Numbered from the stretch's first letter, positions 1-10,479 are shown. The stretch: DNA of 63,000 nt from Rossellomorea arthrocnemi (GCF_904424705.1 NZ_CAJGBF010000020.1:1-63000); one strand, 5' to 3'. Notes: generated from the sequence alone by a model not told the origin. Made by a program: numbers and translations.

Positions 1-141
1 ACCCAAAATAATGGCAGAGAGTGCAATGACTGCTCCCATCCAAACAATCGATAACCTGAACCATCCTTTTCTCATCTCTTGAGGAACTGGCTCACGTTCA
101 TAATCGTTTATCAACTTCTCACTATCAGAAACTTTGGACAT
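1..141 (-). CDS. NCS1-family cytosine/purine permease, N-terminal fragment
   Basis: The gene begins at the ATG at 141 and runs off the left edge, so only 47 residues are visible. They read as a short hydrophilic N-terminus containing the string DYEREPVPQEMRKGW, followed by the start of the first membrane segment (LSIVWMGAVIALSAIILG). This N-terminal pattern (Y-E-R-x-x-V-P, then a basic-aromatic boundary before helix 1) is typical of nucleobase:cation symporter-1 proteins such as CodB, which import cytosine or related compounds with a cation. An AGGGAGG ribosome site lies 7 bases upstream. The gene starts 44 bases after the stop of the TetR gene on the same strand, so the two are probably co-transcribed and the regulator probably controls the permease. 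The substrate cannot be inferred from the fragment. Confidence 0.7.
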   Translation of the reverse strand, partial: MSKVSDSEKLINDYEREPVPQEMRKGWFRLSIVWMGAVIALSAIILG

Positions 142-185
142 TGTTGTTCCTCCCTTGTATTTTCAGGTGACGGGTATAAGTACTT

Positions 186-761
186 TCATTCCGAAATTCC
201 ATTCCAGAACTGATTAAAGATCACATCCAGCCTTTTATAAATCTCATTACGATCATGGCGTTGCATTTGCCAAAACACCCCATCCATTAAGCACTGATAA
301 GATAACGCTAACTCATGACAATCGAGTGCTTTGATTTCCCCTTTCTCAGTCCCATGTTTAAATATTTCATAAAGAATTTTGTATTCATTTTTCTCCATTT
401 CGTCAAAACGACTTGTAATATCTTCCTTCAAAAAATCCGGAGGGGATATCATCAAGCGAATAAGAAGTTTTGACTTTAAATCCTCTCGAAATTGAAAATC
501 AACAGCCGATTTCAAAATAGAAAAGAGTTGGCCTTTGGCGGAGGATTCCTTGTTAAATTGAGATTTAACCGTTAATAAATGTCCATCCAGTGCATCTCTA
601 TAGATGGCTAAGAAAACATCATCCTTTCCCTTAAAAAAGGCGTAAACAGAAGGAGGCTTGATCCCCACTTCATTTGCTATTTCCTTGATTGTCATACCTG
701 AAAACCCATGTTCTGCAAATAACTTTGTTGCAGATTCCTTGATTCTTTCCTTCGTCGACAT
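186..761 (-). CDS. TetR/AcrR-family transcriptional regulator
   Basis: A 191-residue protein with the usual TetR architecture: an N-terminal helix-turn-helix at about residues 5-50 (STKERIKESATKLFAEHGF, then TIKEIANEVGIKPPSVYAFF) and a helical ligand-binding C-terminal domain. It is expected to be a dimeric repressor released by a small ligand. I chose the ATG at 761 rather than the GTG at 773: GGGAGG ends four bases before the ATG and a second AGGAG sits further upstream, while the GTG has no properly spaced site. A perfect 18-bp palindrome lies 17-34 bases upstream of the ATG, which suggests autoregulation. The gene is followed closely by the NCS1-type permease, its likely target. The ligand is unknown. 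Confidence 0.88.
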   Translation of the reverse strand: MSTKERIKESATKLFAEHGFSGMTIKEIANEVGIKPPSVYAFFKGKDDVFLAIYRDALDGHLLTVKSQFNKESSAKGQLFSILKSAVDFQFREDLKSKLLIRLMISPPDFLKEDITSRFDEMEKNEYKILYEIFKHGTEKGEIKALDCHELALSYQCLMDGVFWQMQRHDRNEIYKRLDVIFNQFWNGISE

Positions 762-777
762 AGCGCCTCCCACTCTC

Positions 778-795
778 CTAACTAATATTAGTTAG
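778..795. promoter_or_regulatory. Perfect 18-bp palindrome, probable TetR operator
   Basis: The sequence CTAACTAATATTAGTTAG is a perfect inverted repeat with 9-bp arms. It lies just upstream of the TetR start codon and just downstream (for minus-strand transcription) of a TATAAT hexamer at 801-806. This is the expected place for autorepression by the TetR protein. The assignment to this regulator is inferred from position. Confidence 0.65.
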
Positions 796-820
796 GTAAT
801 ATTATAGATGAAATATTACC
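795..820. promoter_or_regulatory. Second inverted repeat at the tetR promoter, containing a -10 box
   Basis: GGTAATATT at 795-803 is matched by its exact complement AATATTACC at 812-820, with an 8-base spacer. The TATAAT hexamer of the minus strand (801-806) overlaps the left arm, so a protein bound here would cover the promoter. It abuts the 18-bp palindrome but has a different sequence, so it may bind a second protein or be a weaker site for the same one. Confidence 0.4.
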
Positions 821-982
821 ACAGCCATTTATTGAATACAATAACTTTTCAGAAAACTAAAAATGTATTTCTTTCCATTTTTACAAGAAAGAAGATGGCG
901 GTTCTATTGTGTTGTTTCCTTTAGTTGACGATGAAGATTACTAATAATGCTAATGATGACCCCCTTTTCTCATTATTAATGT

Positions 983-1014
983 AAAAAAAGAAGCAAGTTC
1001 CCCTCGCTTCTTTT
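983..1014 (-). terminator. Rho-independent terminator of the inositol operon
   Basis: Read on the minus strand, GAAGCGAG and CTTGCTTC form an eight-pair stem (one G-U) around a five-base loop, extended by flanking A/T pairs, and are followed by seven T residues. It lies 26 bases beyond the iolA stop codon and closes the long operon. Confidence 0.85.
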
Positions 1015-1039
1015 CCTTACGAATATGGCATTCTCTTTT

Positions 1040-2497
1040 TTACGTCCAACTAGCAGTAACCATTTTCCGTTTCGTATAAAACTCCACTCCATCCGATCCA
1101 TTTGCGTGGAGATCTCCATAAAAGGAATTTTTCCATCCAGAGAAAGGAAAAAATGCCATGGGTGCAGGGACACCTATATTAATTCCGAGCATCCCGGCTT
1201 GTATTTTTTCTCTGAAATATCGAACATTGCTGCCATCCTGAGTGAACAAGCATGCTCCATTTCCGAATTCGGACTGATTCGCCACCTCTATTGCCTCTTT
1301 TAAATCTTTTACTCTCACAATAGAAAGGACAGGTGCGAAAATTTCTTCCTTCCAAATTTTCATAGCCGGAGTCACCTGATCAAAAATGGTTGGTCCCACA
1401 AAATATCCTTTCTCGCGCGCTTCATTGCGGCCATCTTTTAGTAATAATGCCCCTTCCCTTTCTCCCGATTCAATGTATCGTACCGTCCGTTCTAAATGTT
1501 CCTTACGAATGACAGGGCCTAAAAAGACTGATTCATTTAAACCATCTCCCATTTGGATTTCATTGGCTTTCTCTACCAATTTCTCAATCAATGCATCCGC
1601 TATACTCTCAACCGCTACAACGACAGAGCATGCCATACACCTTTCCCCTGCTGAACCGAAAGCTGCATTGATAATTTGTCTCGATGCTTCTTCTACTTTC
1701 GCGTCCGGCATGACAATACTGTGATTTTTAGCCCCGGCTAACGCTTGGACTCGTTTTCCATTCGCCGATGCGCTTTTGTATACATACTCGGCAACAGGCT
1801 GTGATCCAACAAATGAAATGGCAGGTACCCGAGGGTGGTCCAACAACCCATTGACTACATCATGGGCACCGTGAACGATATTCAGAACCCCATCCGGTAA
1901 TCCCGCTTGATGAAGTAACTCCGCTAATCGATTAGCTAATAAAGGAGTTCGCTCGGATGGCTTTAGGACAAACGTGTTCCCACATGCAATCGCCAAAGGA
2001 AACATCCAGCATGGAACCATCATTGGGAAATTGAAGGGGGTGATCCCACCTACAACCCCGACAGGATATCGATACATCCCGGATTCCATGTTGGTCGCAA
2101 TGTCCGGAAGCTGCTTTCCCATCATTAGAGTTGGCGCACCAGCAGCAAATTCAACACATTCAATTCCTCTTTGTACTTCACCGTAAGCTTCTTTATAATT
2201 CTTACCGTTTTCTTTTGTAATAAGAGTGGCTAGCTCACTCCAATGGTCGATTAACAGCTGCTGATACTTGAATAAGATTCGTGCTCTTTTCGGGACAGGT
2301 GTTTCACTCCATGTTTCGAATGCGATGGATGCGGTTTGGACCGCTAAATCAACCTCATCTTTCGTTGATAGGGGAACAAATGCCATCACTTCTTCTGTTG
2401 CAGGGTTAGGCAGAGGGATGGATGACGGCGAGGACGACTCGAGCCATTTGCCGCCAATGAAGTTTTTAATTGTTTCTACTTTCGTTTCTATACTCAT
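1040..2497 (-). CDS. iolA: Methylmalonate/malonate-semialdehyde dehydrogenase (CoA-acylating)
   Basis: A 485-residue aldehyde dehydrogenase superfamily enzyme that converts malonate semialdehyde (last step of inositol catabolism) or methylmalonate semialdehyde to acetyl-CoA or propionyl-CoA with NAD and CoA. The catalytic cysteine is C287 in [12 protein letters not shown], the Cys context characteristic of the MmsA/IolA branch, and the length fits B. subtilis IolA. The NAD-binding region includes GGITPFNFP at about 150-158 and the [11 protein letters not shown] stretch near 229-239. The ATG overlaps the iolC stop by one base (TAATG), with AAGAAGGTG upstream, showing translational coupling. 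It is the last gene of the operon and is followed by a strong terminator. Function is well supported by both sequence and neighbours. Confidence 0.95.
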   Translation of the reverse strand: MSIETKVETIKNFIGGKWLESSSPSSIPLPNPATEEVMAFVPLSTKDEVDLAVQTASIAFETWSETPVPKRARILFKYQQLLIDHWSELATLITKENGKNYKEAYGEVQRGIECVEFAAGAPTLMMGKQLPDIATNMESGMYRYPVGVVGGITPFNFPMMVPCWMFPLAIACGNTFVLKPSERTPLLANRLAELLHQAGLPDGVLNIVHGAHDVVNGLLDHPRVPAISFVGSQPVAEYVYKSASANGKRVQALAGAKNHSIVMPDAKVEEASRQIINAAFGSAGERCMACSVVVAVESIADALIEKLVEKANEIQMGDGLNESVFLGPVIRKEHLERTVRYIESGEREGALLLKDGRNEAREKGYFVGPTIFDQVTPAMKIWKEEIFAPVLSIVRVKDLKEAIEVANQSEFGNGACLFTQDGSNVRYFREKIQAGMLGINIGVPAPMAFFPFSGWKNSFYGDLHANGSDGVEFYTKRKMVTASWT

Positions 2498-3522
2498 TAT
2501 TGTACACCTTCTTTCTGAATTGATTGGCTCCCATTATTACAATCATGGATAAATTCTTTAATCTGGTCTGCTGTCGGCATCGCATCCGAGCAACTATGAC
2601 TTGAAATAACAATGGCTGCAGCAGCGCTTCCAAACTCCATGGCTTCAGGAAGCTTCCAGCCTTTCATCAACCCATATATAAAACCGGCGGCATATGAGTC
2701 CCCAGCTCCGAACGTTTTAATTACATTTGCAGGGAAAACAGGACTATCAAAGGACTGGCCATTCTTTGTATAAGAAATCGATCCTTTATCTCCATGCTTA
2801 ATAACAACAATCTTCGCCTCATGCTTGAACCAGTCTTTCGCTGTCGACCAGTCATTAGGTTCATCTCTTTTATCAATACGTTCCATCAAATTGAATTCTT
2901 CCCGCGTGCCAATTATGACATCGCTCTTTTCCGCAGCAAGCTTATAATAGATTGCCGTCTCATCTTCAGACGTCCATGAATATGGACGGTAATCAATATC
3001 GAAAAAGACCACGGTCCCGTGCTTTCTTGCATAATGCAGAGTGGTGAAAACTGCCTCTCTTGAAGGACTTTTGGATAAAGCGGTTCCCGAAATCAATAAG
3101 GCTTTGGAATTCTTTATATATTCTTCTTTAATGTCCTGTGGTTCTAAATACAAGTCTGCTACATTGTCACGGTACATCAATATACTGCAATCGGAAGGGC
3201 TTTTAATTTCAGTGAAGGCAAGACCTGTCACACTATGATTCGTATCTGTTATGACACTTGAAGTGTCTATGCCATTTTTATCAAGGTATTGCTCAATGAA
3301 TCTTCCCATTTGGTCATCGGCAACTCTGCCGATAAAACCGGTCTTCATCCCTAATCTCGCCATACCGATTGATATATTGGCCGGCGATCCCCCTACGTAT
3401 TTCGTAAAGGTAAGGGTTTCTTCCATTGGGCGGTGGATTTCATTCGCATTTAAATCGATACATAATCTACCAACTCCGATAAAATCGAATGGTTTAGTAG
3501 AATCAAAGGTTAATTGGGCCAT
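2497..3522 (-). CDS. iolC: 5-dehydro-2-deoxygluconokinase
   Basis: A 341-residue PfkB-family sugar kinase that phosphorylates 5-dehydro-2-deoxy-D-gluconate (DKG) to DKG-6-phosphate with ATP. The family signature [10 protein letters not shown] is at residues 272-281, with D275 as the catalytic base; the N-terminal signature [15 protein letters not shown] (44-58) forms the substrate lid. Length matches IolC proteins. It sits between iolB and iolA in the operon, as expected for the pathway. An adjacent aldolase (IolJ type), which should use its product, is not present in this window. Confidence 0.94.
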   Translation of the reverse strand: MAQLTFDSTKPFDFIGVGRLCIDLNANEIHRPMEETLTFTKYVGGSPANISIGMARLGMKTGFIGRVADDQMGRFIEQYLDKNGIDTSSVITDTNHSVTGLAFTEIKSPSDCSILMYRDNVADLYLEPQDIKEEYIKNSKALLISGTALSKSPSREAVFTTLHYARKHGTVVFFDIDYRPYSWTSEDETAIYYKLAAEKSDVIIGTREEFNLMERIDKRDEPNDWSTAKDWFKHEAKIVVIKHGDKGSISYTKNGQSFDSPVFPANVIKTFGAGDSYAAGFIYGLMKGWKLPEAMEFGSAAAAIVISSHSCSDAMPTADQIKEFIHDCNNGSQSIQKEGVQ

Positions 3523-3574
3523 TTTAGGTTTACCTTCCTCTCTGATCTGTTCGATAGCTTTGTCTACAATTGAA

Positions 3575-4384
3575 TTAGCGCTTCGTCTTCATGAGCCATT
3601 CGTGATCGGGGTCATTTTTAAACTTCCATGTTCGGACCGGACCTGCCATGACATTTAAGTAATATCCCTCATATCCTGGAGGAGCACTCACAGGATGATA
3701 CCCTTTTGGCACAAGTACAGCATCGCCATTCTTGACGGTCATGGTTTCGTCCAGTTCACGATCATCTGTATAAACCCTCTGAACCATAAAACCATTTTCC
3801 GGTTTCACTCTGTGATAATATGTTTCTTCCAGATAGGATTCATCCGGTAAATTGTTTTCATCATGTTTGTGAGGGGGATAACTTGACCAATTCCCTCCAG
3901 GTGTAAAGACTTCCACAACGAGCAGGCGATCCGCTTCTTTTTGTTCAGGCAATATATTATGGATGAATCGCTCCATATTTCCTGAGCCGCGTATTTCTAC
4001 CCCTACATCGGTTGGTTCAATTAGCCTTGCATTACAATTCCCTCTCCCAGGTGCTTTGCAAAGGGCAAATTCAAGTGGTGTGTTGGCTGAAATCGTTAAT
4101 CGGTCTCCAGGAGGGACATACACAGAATAAGGAGGAATTTTCTCAAAGATACTCATTCTTTCACCAATGTTTTCCCAGAAGAATTCTGCTGTTTTCACAT
4201 CTGCTCTCCCTGATAATAAAACGACGCAGATTTCGTTCTCTTCAGTAGAAACGTTCTTTTCTTCCCCTTCTTTTAGGGTATACACTTCAAATCCGACATA
4301 TTCCCAACCGGCACTTTCAGGGGTAATCGCCAAAACCTGCCCCCTTTCATTGGGTTTGTTGCTTGGAACGATTAACTTAGACAT
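3575..4384 (-). CDS. iolB: 5-deoxy-glucuronate isomerase
   Basis: A cupin-fold isomerase of 269 residues that converts 5-deoxy-D-glucuronate to 5-dehydro-2-deoxy-D-gluconate. By eye it matches B. subtilis IolB closely: HNILPEQ, VVEVFTPGGNWSSYPPHKHD (metal-binding histidines), ETYYHRVKPENGFMVQRVYTDD, and the C-terminal YYLNVMAGPVRTWKFKNDP stretch. The ATG at 4384 is preferred over the in-frame GTG at 4393, because AGGGAG lies eight bases upstream of the ATG and overlaps the GTG. The gene lies between iolE and iolC. Confidence 0.95.
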   Translation of the reverse strand: MSKLIVPSNKPNERGQVLAITPESAGWEYVGFEVYTLKEGEEKNVSTEENEICVVLLSGRADVKTAEFFWENIGERMSIFEKIPPYSVYVPPGDRLTISANTPLEFALCKAPGRGNCNARLIEPTDVGVEIRGSGNMERFIHNILPEQKEADRLLVVEVFTPGGNWSSYPPHKHDENNLPDESYLEETYYHRVKPENGFMVQRVYTDDRELDETMTVKNGDAVLVPKGYHPVSAPPGYEGYYLNVMAGPVRTWKFKNDPDHEWLMKTKR

Positions 4385-4413
4385 ACATTCCACTCCCTAT
4401 AAAAATAGTTCGA

Positions 4414-5322
4414 TCATCTGGCCATTATTTCATTCCACATACCATCAAGATACTGCTTGGCAGTTTTAGCATGCGTATAAGGGTTTTTCTCATCAGGATT
4501 TTGCTCGGCTTCAACAATCATCCAGCCGTGATAATCCATTGCATGAAGCTCCTCAAGAATCGGCTTAAACGAAATGATTCCATCCCCTGGTACTGTAAAC
4601 ACATTTTTCAGAATGGAGGTTTTAAAGTCCATCCCGTCTTTTCTTACCTTATCCAACACTTCTTTGCGGATATCCTTTAAATGAACATGTTTAATTCGCT
4701 CTTTATAGTCTATAAGTAACGACAATGGATCTGCTCCAGCATAGTAGGCATGCCCACTATCAAATAACAAATGAACCAGTTCAGGATCCGTTCCATCCAT
4801 AAGCCGATCAATTTGATCCCGTGTCTCTACGTTTGTTCCCATATGATGGTGATAAACGAGATAAAGACCGTGTTCCAGACATATCTGTCCTGCTTTTTCA
4901 AGGCCTGTCATCATGGACTCCCACTCTTGATCAGACCATGTCAGAACCTTATTCTCACCAGGCTCTCGTCTGGGATCCCCAATGGTGGAACCACCTATGT
5001 CACAAGTGACAACCGTTTGGCACCCCATTTCCTTTAAGAAGAAAACATGGTCCGTAAATGACTTAAGCTCCTCTGAATGCCTTGTATAATCCGAAAACAA
5101 TACACCCTTCCATTGAGATGCCAGTTCCATCTTTTTATCTGAAAGGAACGATTTTAATTGAGGTACTCCCTGAGGGAATTTCCTGCTCATTTCTGTACCT
5201 GTATACCCCAATGACGCCATCTCAGAGAGGATGGTATCACCTGAATAATGATCACCCAATGAAAGCACATCTTCATTGGCCCAATTGATCGCAGAAACGC
5301 CCAGTTTAATAGGTTCCATCAT
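4414..5322 (-). CDS. iolE: myo-inosose-2 dehydratase
   Basis: A 302-residue TIM-barrel protein of the sugar phosphate isomerase/epimerase (AP endonuclease 2) superfamily. The features fit IolE: N-terminal KLGVSAINWANED, central YHHHMGTNVET, HLLFDSGHAYYAGADP, and HVHLKDIRKEVL, which carry the metal ligands (Glu/Asp/His). The enzyme removes water from 2-keto-myo-inositol to give the trihydroxycyclohexane-dione used by IolD. AGGGGG lies eight bases before the ATG at 5322. Its place between iolD and iolB favours IolE over the related IolI isomerase. Confidence 0.92.
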   Translation of the reverse strand: MMEPIKLGVSAINWANEDVLSLGDHYSGDTILSEMASLGYTGTEMSRKFPQGVPQLKSFLSDKKMELASQWKGVLFSDYTRHSEELKSFTDHVFFLKEMGCQTVVTCDIGGSTIGDPRREPGENKVLTWSDQEWESMMTGLEKAGQICLEHGLYLVYHHHMGTNVETRDQIDRLMDGTDPELVHLLFDSGHAYYAGADPLSLLIDYKERIKHVHLKDIRKEVLDKVRKDGMDFKTSILKNVFTVPGDGIISFKPILEELHAMDYHGWMIVEAEQNPDEKNPYTHAKTAKQYLDGMWNEIMAR

Positions 5323-5359
5323 ATATCCATCCCCCTTATTTCGTTAAATGGGCACCCCA

Positions 5360-7225
5360 TCAGTATTTTTTGGCAAGCTCAGTATTCACTTTCATTTCTT
5401 TATGAGCCTTTGTTACTTTTTCACTTTTTGAAATCTCTGCTACATCCACTCTCCACCATGAATCATACCCATCTGTATTGGTACCTGGGACGACGTTCAT
5501 ATGAATAAGGGTCGAAGTGGTTTCATTTTTCGCCTTGCTTACCGCAACTTGGAGTTCTTCAATTGTCGAGACAGAATAAGTTTTCACTCCAAGTGCTCCC
5601 GCATAGGCTGAGAAGTCAATCGGCATATACTGTCCCGTTAAATGACCCGAATCAACCGAACGATATCTGAATTCATTTCCATAACCGTCGCTTCCGTGTC
5701 CACGCTGCAAATTATGGATACATTGATATCCATGGTTATTAAATAATAATACGTTTATTTTTTTCCCTTCCTGAATGCTAGTCAGGAGTTCTGAATGTAG
5801 CATCAAGAAACTCCCATCTCCGCACATGGCATAAACTTCTTTCGTTGGTTCGGCAAGCTTTACCCCGAATGCCCCGGAAACTTCGTAACCCATACAGGAA
5901 AAACCATACTCCAGGTGATAATCCTTTGGAGAATGGCTTCTCCATACACGATGGAGATCTCCCGGGAGGCTGCCTGCAGCACCAACAATCACCGATTCTT
6001 GACCAACCAGTTCATTTAACTCACCGATCAATCTTGACTGGGACAAACCGTCAGGATGCTCTTCTGCAAATAAACGATCCACCTCATGTTTCCACTCCAA
6101 GTTCAGGGAAGAAATTCGTTCCATATCATGATGGGATTGATAGGACAACTTTGATAATTCATTTTTTAACGATGTCAACGCTTCCTTTGCATCAGCCACA
6201 ATGGACATACCATTCATCTTCATGGCATCCATAGGATTGACATTAATGCTGAGTAGTTCGACACCAGGTTGCTGAAAGGCTTGCTTCGAGGCGGTTGCAA
6301 AGTCCCCTAATCTAGTACCGATGGCAATGACCAAATCAGCCTCTTTGGCTAATCGGTTAGCTGAAGAGGAACCTGTTACACCAATCGCCCCGACATTTAA
6401 AGGGTGATTCCAAGGAAGGGAGCTTTTCCCGGCTTGTGTTTCTGCAACAGGGATGTGGAAATGCTCTGCGAACCTGATCAACTCTTGGGTTGCAAATGAG
6501 TAATGAACACCGCCTCCGGAGATGATGATCGGATTCTTTTTCGACCTTATCAAATTGGCTGCCCGCTGGATTGCTGAAGATGGCGAGGGCTTACGTTCTA
6601 TAAAGTGGACTCTCTTATTAAAGAACTCAATGGGATAATCATAGGCTTCACTTTGAACATCCTGTGGAAGGCAAAGGGTGACAGCTCCCGTTTCTGCCGG
6701 ATCGGTCAGGACACGCATGGCATGTATAGCTGCGGTCATCAGTTGTTCCGGCCGCGTAATGCGATCCCAATATTTACTTACAGCCTTGAAGGCATCATTC
6801 GCTGATACCGTGTAGTCCATCGGGTTTTCAATCTGCTGTAGGACGGGATCCGGCTGCCGGCAGGAGAAGGTATCGCCCGGTAGTAATAGAACGGGGATGC
6901 GGTTGGCAGTCGCAGTTCCGGCTGCTGTGACCATATTCAATGCACCAGGACCGATAGAGGTTGTGCAAGCAAAGGTTTCCAACCTATTTTTCTGCTTGGC
7001 AAAAGCTGTAGCAGCATGAACCATCCCTTGCTCATTCTTCCCCTGAATAAAGGTCAACTCGTGACTTTCTTGTTCTAACGCTTCACCTATCCCCGTCACA
7101 TTGCCATGGCCAAAGATACCAAAGACACCTTTAAAGAATTTATTTTCGGAATGATCCATCTCGATATACTGTTGATCCAGGAATTTAATTAACGCCTGCG
7201 CCATGGTTAATCGAATCGTTTTCAT
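5360..7225 (-). CDS. iolD: 3D-(3,5/4)-trihydroxycyclohexane-1,2-dione hydrolase
   Basis: A 621-residue thiamin-diphosphate enzyme that opens the ring of the inosose dehydration product to 5-deoxy-glucuronate. The N-terminal Pyr domain carries the catalytic glutamate E65 ([12 protein letters not shown]). The C-terminal PP domain has [12 protein letters not shown] followed by LLFNNHGYQ, the Mg-ThDP binding motif. The signature stretch [15 protein letters not shown] near the C-terminus is typical of IolD and separates it from acetolactate synthase. It directly precedes iolE in the operon. Confidence 0.95.
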   Translation of the reverse strand: MKTIRLTMAQALIKFLDQQYIEMDHSENKFFKGVFGIFGHGNVTGIGEALEQESHELTFIQGKNEQGMVHAATAFAKQKNRLETFACTTSIGPGALNMVTAAGTATANRIPVLLLPGDTFSCRQPDPVLQQIENPMDYTVSANDAFKAVSKYWDRITRPEQLMTAAIHAMRVLTDPAETGAVTLCLPQDVQSEAYDYPIEFFNKRVHFIERKPSPSSAIQRAANLIRSKKNPIIISGGGVHYSFATQELIRFAEHFHIPVAETQAGKSSLPWNHPLNVGAIGVTGSSSANRLAKEADLVIAIGTRLGDFATASKQAFQQPGVELLSINVNPMDAMKMNGMSIVADAKEALTSLKNELSKLSYQSHHDMERISSLNLEWKHEVDRLFAEEHPDGLSQSRLIGELNELVGQESVIVGAAGSLPGDLHRVWRSHSPKDYHLEYGFSCMGYEVSGAFGVKLAEPTKEVYAMCGDGSFLMLHSELLTSIQEGKKINVLLFNNHGYQCIHNLQRGHGSDGYGNEFRYRSVDSGHLTGQYMPIDFSAYAGALGVKTYSVSTIEELQVAVSKAKNETTSTLIHMNVVPGTNTDGYDSWWRVDVAEISKSEKVTKAHKEMKVNTELAKKY

Positions 7226-7284
7226 GACAATACACCTCCTGAAGGTTTCATAAGCACATATTCTTACAGTCTCTACATAAGTTC

Positions 7285-8328
7285 CTAACCTAAAGAAAAT
7301 GGTCTGGCTGACTTGTTTAATGACTCCAGCTTCACAGCATGCCCAGTTACAAATGATTCTCTGGCTGCCCGAGCAATCCGTTCCGCTTGCAGCCCATCAT
7401 TTCCATCGCAGATAACAGGTCTTTCATGACAGATCGATTGTATGAAGGAGTTGATTTCATCTATATAGGAGTCTTTATAGCGTTCGAGGAAGAAATATTT
7501 CGGTTTATCCCGATAAACACCTGTTTCAGTGCTTACCTCCACTGTCGTCGGGTGATCATTGTTTACAGTGACAGACCCTTTTGAACCAAACACTTCTAAT
7601 CGTTGATCATACCCATACACGGCCTTCCGGCTGTTATCGATGACTCCGATTGCTCCATTGGCAAACTTCAAGGAGATGATCGCTGTATCGATGTCGCCAT
7701 TCTCAGAAAAGACCGGGTCGATCAGGCTTACTCCATGTACGAACACTTCTGTTACCTCACTTCCGCACACATATCTGGCCATATCAAAATCATGAATGCT
7801 CATATCCATGAACATCCCGCCAGAAGATTTGATGTATTGTTCAGAGGGCGGACTTGGGTCACGTGAGGTAATTTTCACAATATAAGGTGTACCAATAGAG
7901 CCCTCTTGAACAAGCTCGAAAGCCTTTTTAAAGTTATGGTCAAACCTGCGATTGAACCCGACTTGAAGGGAAACACCTTCCTCCTGGACAACCTTTAGCG
8001 CTTTCTCTGAATCCTCTATATCAAAGCTGATCGGTTTCTCACAGAAAATATGTTTTTTCGCTTTGGCTGCCTCCCTAATGATGCTCGTATGTGTATTCGT
8101 AGGTGAACAAATAAACACCGCATCGATCTCAGCATCCTCCAGCACTTCCTTATAATCACTCGTTATTTTCGGGACTCCAATAGAGGCCGCCCAATCAAAG
8201 AGTGGTTCCGACTGAATATCAGAAACGATTTTAAGGTTTACGTTAGGATGATGAACCAGGTTTTCTGCATGTAATTTCCCGATTCTTCCGGCACCGATGA
8301 CTCCAACCGTTAGTTTTGTGTTACTCAT
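7285..8328 (-). CDS. iolG: Inositol 2-dehydrogenase (Gfo/Idh/MocA family)
   Basis: A 347-residue NAD(P)-dependent oxidoreductase with an N-terminal Rossmann fold ([16 protein letters not shown], residues 9-24), the EKP motif at 97-99 with catalytic K98, and the second-domain pattern [18 protein letters not shown] containing the catalytic Asp/His pair. [10 protein letters not shown] is typical of rhizobial IdhA-type inositol dehydrogenases. It oxidises myo-inositol to 2-keto-myo-inositol, the first committed step. Its place directly ahead of iolD strongly supports the assignment, although this family also acts on other inositols and sugars, so a methylated or rarer inositol is possible. AGGGGG lies nine bases before the ATG. 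Confidence 0.88.
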   Translation of the reverse strand: MSNTKLTVGVIGAGRIGKLHAENLVHHPNVNLKIVSDIQSEPLFDWAASIGVPKITSDYKEVLEDAEIDAVFICSPTNTHTSIIREAAKAKKHIFCEKPISFDIEDSEKALKVVQEEGVSLQVGFNRRFDHNFKKAFELVQEGSIGTPYIVKITSRDPSPPSEQYIKSSGGMFMDMSIHDFDMARYVCGSEVTEVFVHGVSLIDPVFSENGDIDTAIISLKFANGAIGVIDNSRKAVYGYDQRLEVFGSKGSVTVNNDHPTTVEVSTETGVYRDKPKYFFLERYKDSYIDEINSFIQSICHERPVICDGNDGLQAERIARAARESFVTGHAVKLESLNKSARPFSLG

Positions 8329-8376
8329 ACGGGCTTTCCCCCTTTAAAAAGTGGTTAGATTAATAGACTGGTAAAA

Positions 8377-10479
8377 CTACAGTTTGATTGAGAATCTAAA
8401 CTTGGCATCTTCTTCGTACCACATTGGAAAATTTGTTCCCCAAACGTTATTGTATAAATTGAAGTGAAATCCTCCTTCAAGAGAAGAAAATGTATTATCA
8501 AGCTCAAGCAATCTTGGCTTGCCCGGTGACACTAATGGGGCATCCTTGCTTTCAATCACAGCCTCACCGTCCGCCCCATGATAGGCTACCCCTGTTTGTA
8601 CGGCATGAAGATTACGGTTTCCATTTTTCACGACATCCAAAGGTGAAACCCACTCTCCGATTTTGTCCATTTTCCATAAGTTATGATTATCAACCATCGG
8701 GATAAACGAAAACCAAATGGCCTCTGGTAATCGGTTCGCATCCTTATCAAACCAATTCAGTTCAATATCGATAGTTGAGTCTGTTTTATGAAATAGATAT
8801 AAAAGTTCTATCACTCTTGGGGCTCCAAAATATTTAACCGCAATATTCGGCATACTCAACCTTACATGCACGTGATCTGCTTCTCTTTGAGTCACTTTCC
8901 GAATCGATTCCACTTTAGGTTTATACTTTTCTTGTTTTGGGATTGGGTTGACCAGTTCGATACCAGGTTTACCTTGATCCGCTTCAGACCAACGATACGT
9001 TTGCCCAATATTGACGACATATTGGTGAAACCATGTATGGTAGTTTTCAACTCCAAACGTTTCATACGTAATGACCCCTAATGGGTGATGCTGGTCCGCC
9101 CATTTCTTCCCTGAAGAGTCCACTAATTTAGATATCGAACCATCCCCGGAAAAGGCGGCCTCAAATGCACCAAGCCTATGGAGAGAGTCTAGATCAAGTG
9201 GATCCCCTTCCATCCCTTTTAATCGTTCGGGAGTTAGAGAATGAAATACCTCTTCGACTTCTTTCTGTTTATCCTCCGAAAGACAGGCAACCGCTTTTTG
9301 TAAATAGGCCCGTTGTTCACTCCATGAACCCTCAAAAAAGCGATAGCTTCTCTCCTCCCAAGTGGTTGAAAATAATTGCTCTGACATACCATCAAATTCA
9401 TGCATCGCAAATGATCCTATGTAGCTATATTTGTCAGGCACTGCATCCTTTGAGATGCGGTTTTGTTTTCGTGCCCTTTGGAAATCCTGTTTCGAGTAAT
9501 TCTTGTAATCATTTAGGTACTTCTTTTCATCTAGCCCCCATGTATGTTCAGGAATTAACAATAATGCATCTGAAAATCCCTTATATTCCTTACTGTTGTC
9601 TAGCATTCTTCCTTGATCGAGCCATTTGTTTCGCAGTCTCATCAGTTCACGGTAGTGTGATATTTTCTTTGGATCTGTGCCGGTGCCATGGATCCACGTG
9701 TCCCCGATCTCCTCAAGGACAATTGGCAATCTGTGTTTAATGGCTCTAAGTTTCACTGCAAATTCATCCATAGTCGATGCTTTAATCTTGGCATTTGGAA
9801 ATTTCTTGGCCAGTTGGTGAAACTCATGTTTGATCTCTTCTATGGAAGGTGGCCCGCAATTATCACCGGTATGAGCGAATACCATGACTTCATTTATCCC
9901 GTCAATCTTGAGGACATCGCCATAGTTATCAGCATAATTGACTATCACTTCTGTTCCATCGCTTCCTCGCCAACGAAATAGATTTGGGACGTTCGGCACT
10001 TTTGATGCCGGATTCACCCCTAAATGCAAATATTCAATTCCGTTTTCAGCTAAAGAAGAAACCATCGCATTCGTATGTCCAGGAACGTCGGTCATTTTCG
10101 AAGAAATGGTATGTTTCCCAAACCTCTCATCCAGATTCTTTGAAATGGACAATGCATGTTCAAGTAGGTGCCGATCCATCAATTCTGTATGGGTTGTAAA
10201 GGGTAAACCATGCCAGGAGACATATCCTTTCTGAATAGCTTCTTCCATTCTCTTAGCCTGCTGTTCATCGGCTCTTTTTAAATATTCATGAATGAGCCAG
10301 GAACCCGTCGTCCAGACAAACTGGGCGTCTCCCCCCTCTTTTGCAAGCTCTTCGCTTAACTGTATGGCCTTTGGTATATAGGAACTCATGTATTGATTGG
10401 TTACATTCTCTTCAAGGTCCGTAAATCCAAGATCTAAATGGGTCTTGAAAATTACATGCACCACTTCGATATCCTTCAT
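8377..10479 (-). CDS. DUF5054 protein, GH38-like glycoside hydrolase candidate
   Basis: A 700-residue cytoplasmic protein (no signal peptide) that I recognise as the DUF5054 type. The N-terminal domain resembles the catalytic domain of glycoside hydrolase family 38. FKTHLDLGFTD places H14 and D16 where GH38 enzymes have their zinc-binding H-x-D, and SKMTDVPGHTNAM resembles the GH38 nucleophile motif D-x-F-G-H. The C-terminal half looks like a beta-sandwich rich in aromatic residues. No activity is established for this protein. Its place between an ABC sugar importer and iolG suggests that it releases inositol, or an inositol derivative, from an imported glycoside or ester. It starts 23 bases after the preceding isomerase gene. 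The family call is good; the substrate is inference. Confidence 0.72.
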   Translation of the reverse strand: MKDIEVVHVIFKTHLDLGFTDLEENVTNQYMSSYIPKAIQLSEELAKEGGDAQFVWTTGSWLIHEYLKRADEQQAKRMEEAIQKGYVSWHGLPFTTHTELMDRHLLEHALSISKNLDERFGKHTISSKMTDVPGHTNAMVSSLAENGIEYLHLGVNPASKVPNVPNLFRWRGSDGTEVIVNYADNYGDVLKIDGINEVMVFAHTGDNCGPPSIEEIKHEFHQLAKKFPNAKIKASTMDEFAVKLRAIKHRLPIVLEEIGDTWIHGTGTDPKKISHYRELMRLRNKWLDQGRMLDNSKEYKGFSDALLLIPEHTWGLDEKKYLNDYKNYSKQDFQRARKQNRISKDAVPDKYSYIGSFAMHEFDGMSEQLFSTTWEERSYRFFEGSWSEQRAYLQKAVACLSEDKQKEVEEVFHSLTPERLKGMEGDPLDLDSLHRLGAFEAAFSGDGSISKLVDSSGKKWADQHHPLGVITYETFGVENYHTWFHQYVVNIGQTYRWSEADQGKPGIELVNPIPKQEKYKPKVESIRKVTQREADHVHVRLSMPNIAVKYFGAPRVIELLYLFHKTDSTIDIELNWFDKDANRLPEAIWFSFIPMVDNHNLWKMDKIGEWVSPLDVVKNGNRNLHAVQTGVAYHGADGEAVIESKDAPLVSPGKPRLLELDNTFSSLEGGFHFNLYNNVWGTNFPMWYEEDAKFRFSIKL

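Noticed and set aside
9165..9740. 191-codon plus-strand frame opposite the DUF5054 gene
   Set aside because: Antisense to a well-supported gene, with no ribosome site and no recognisable protein features.
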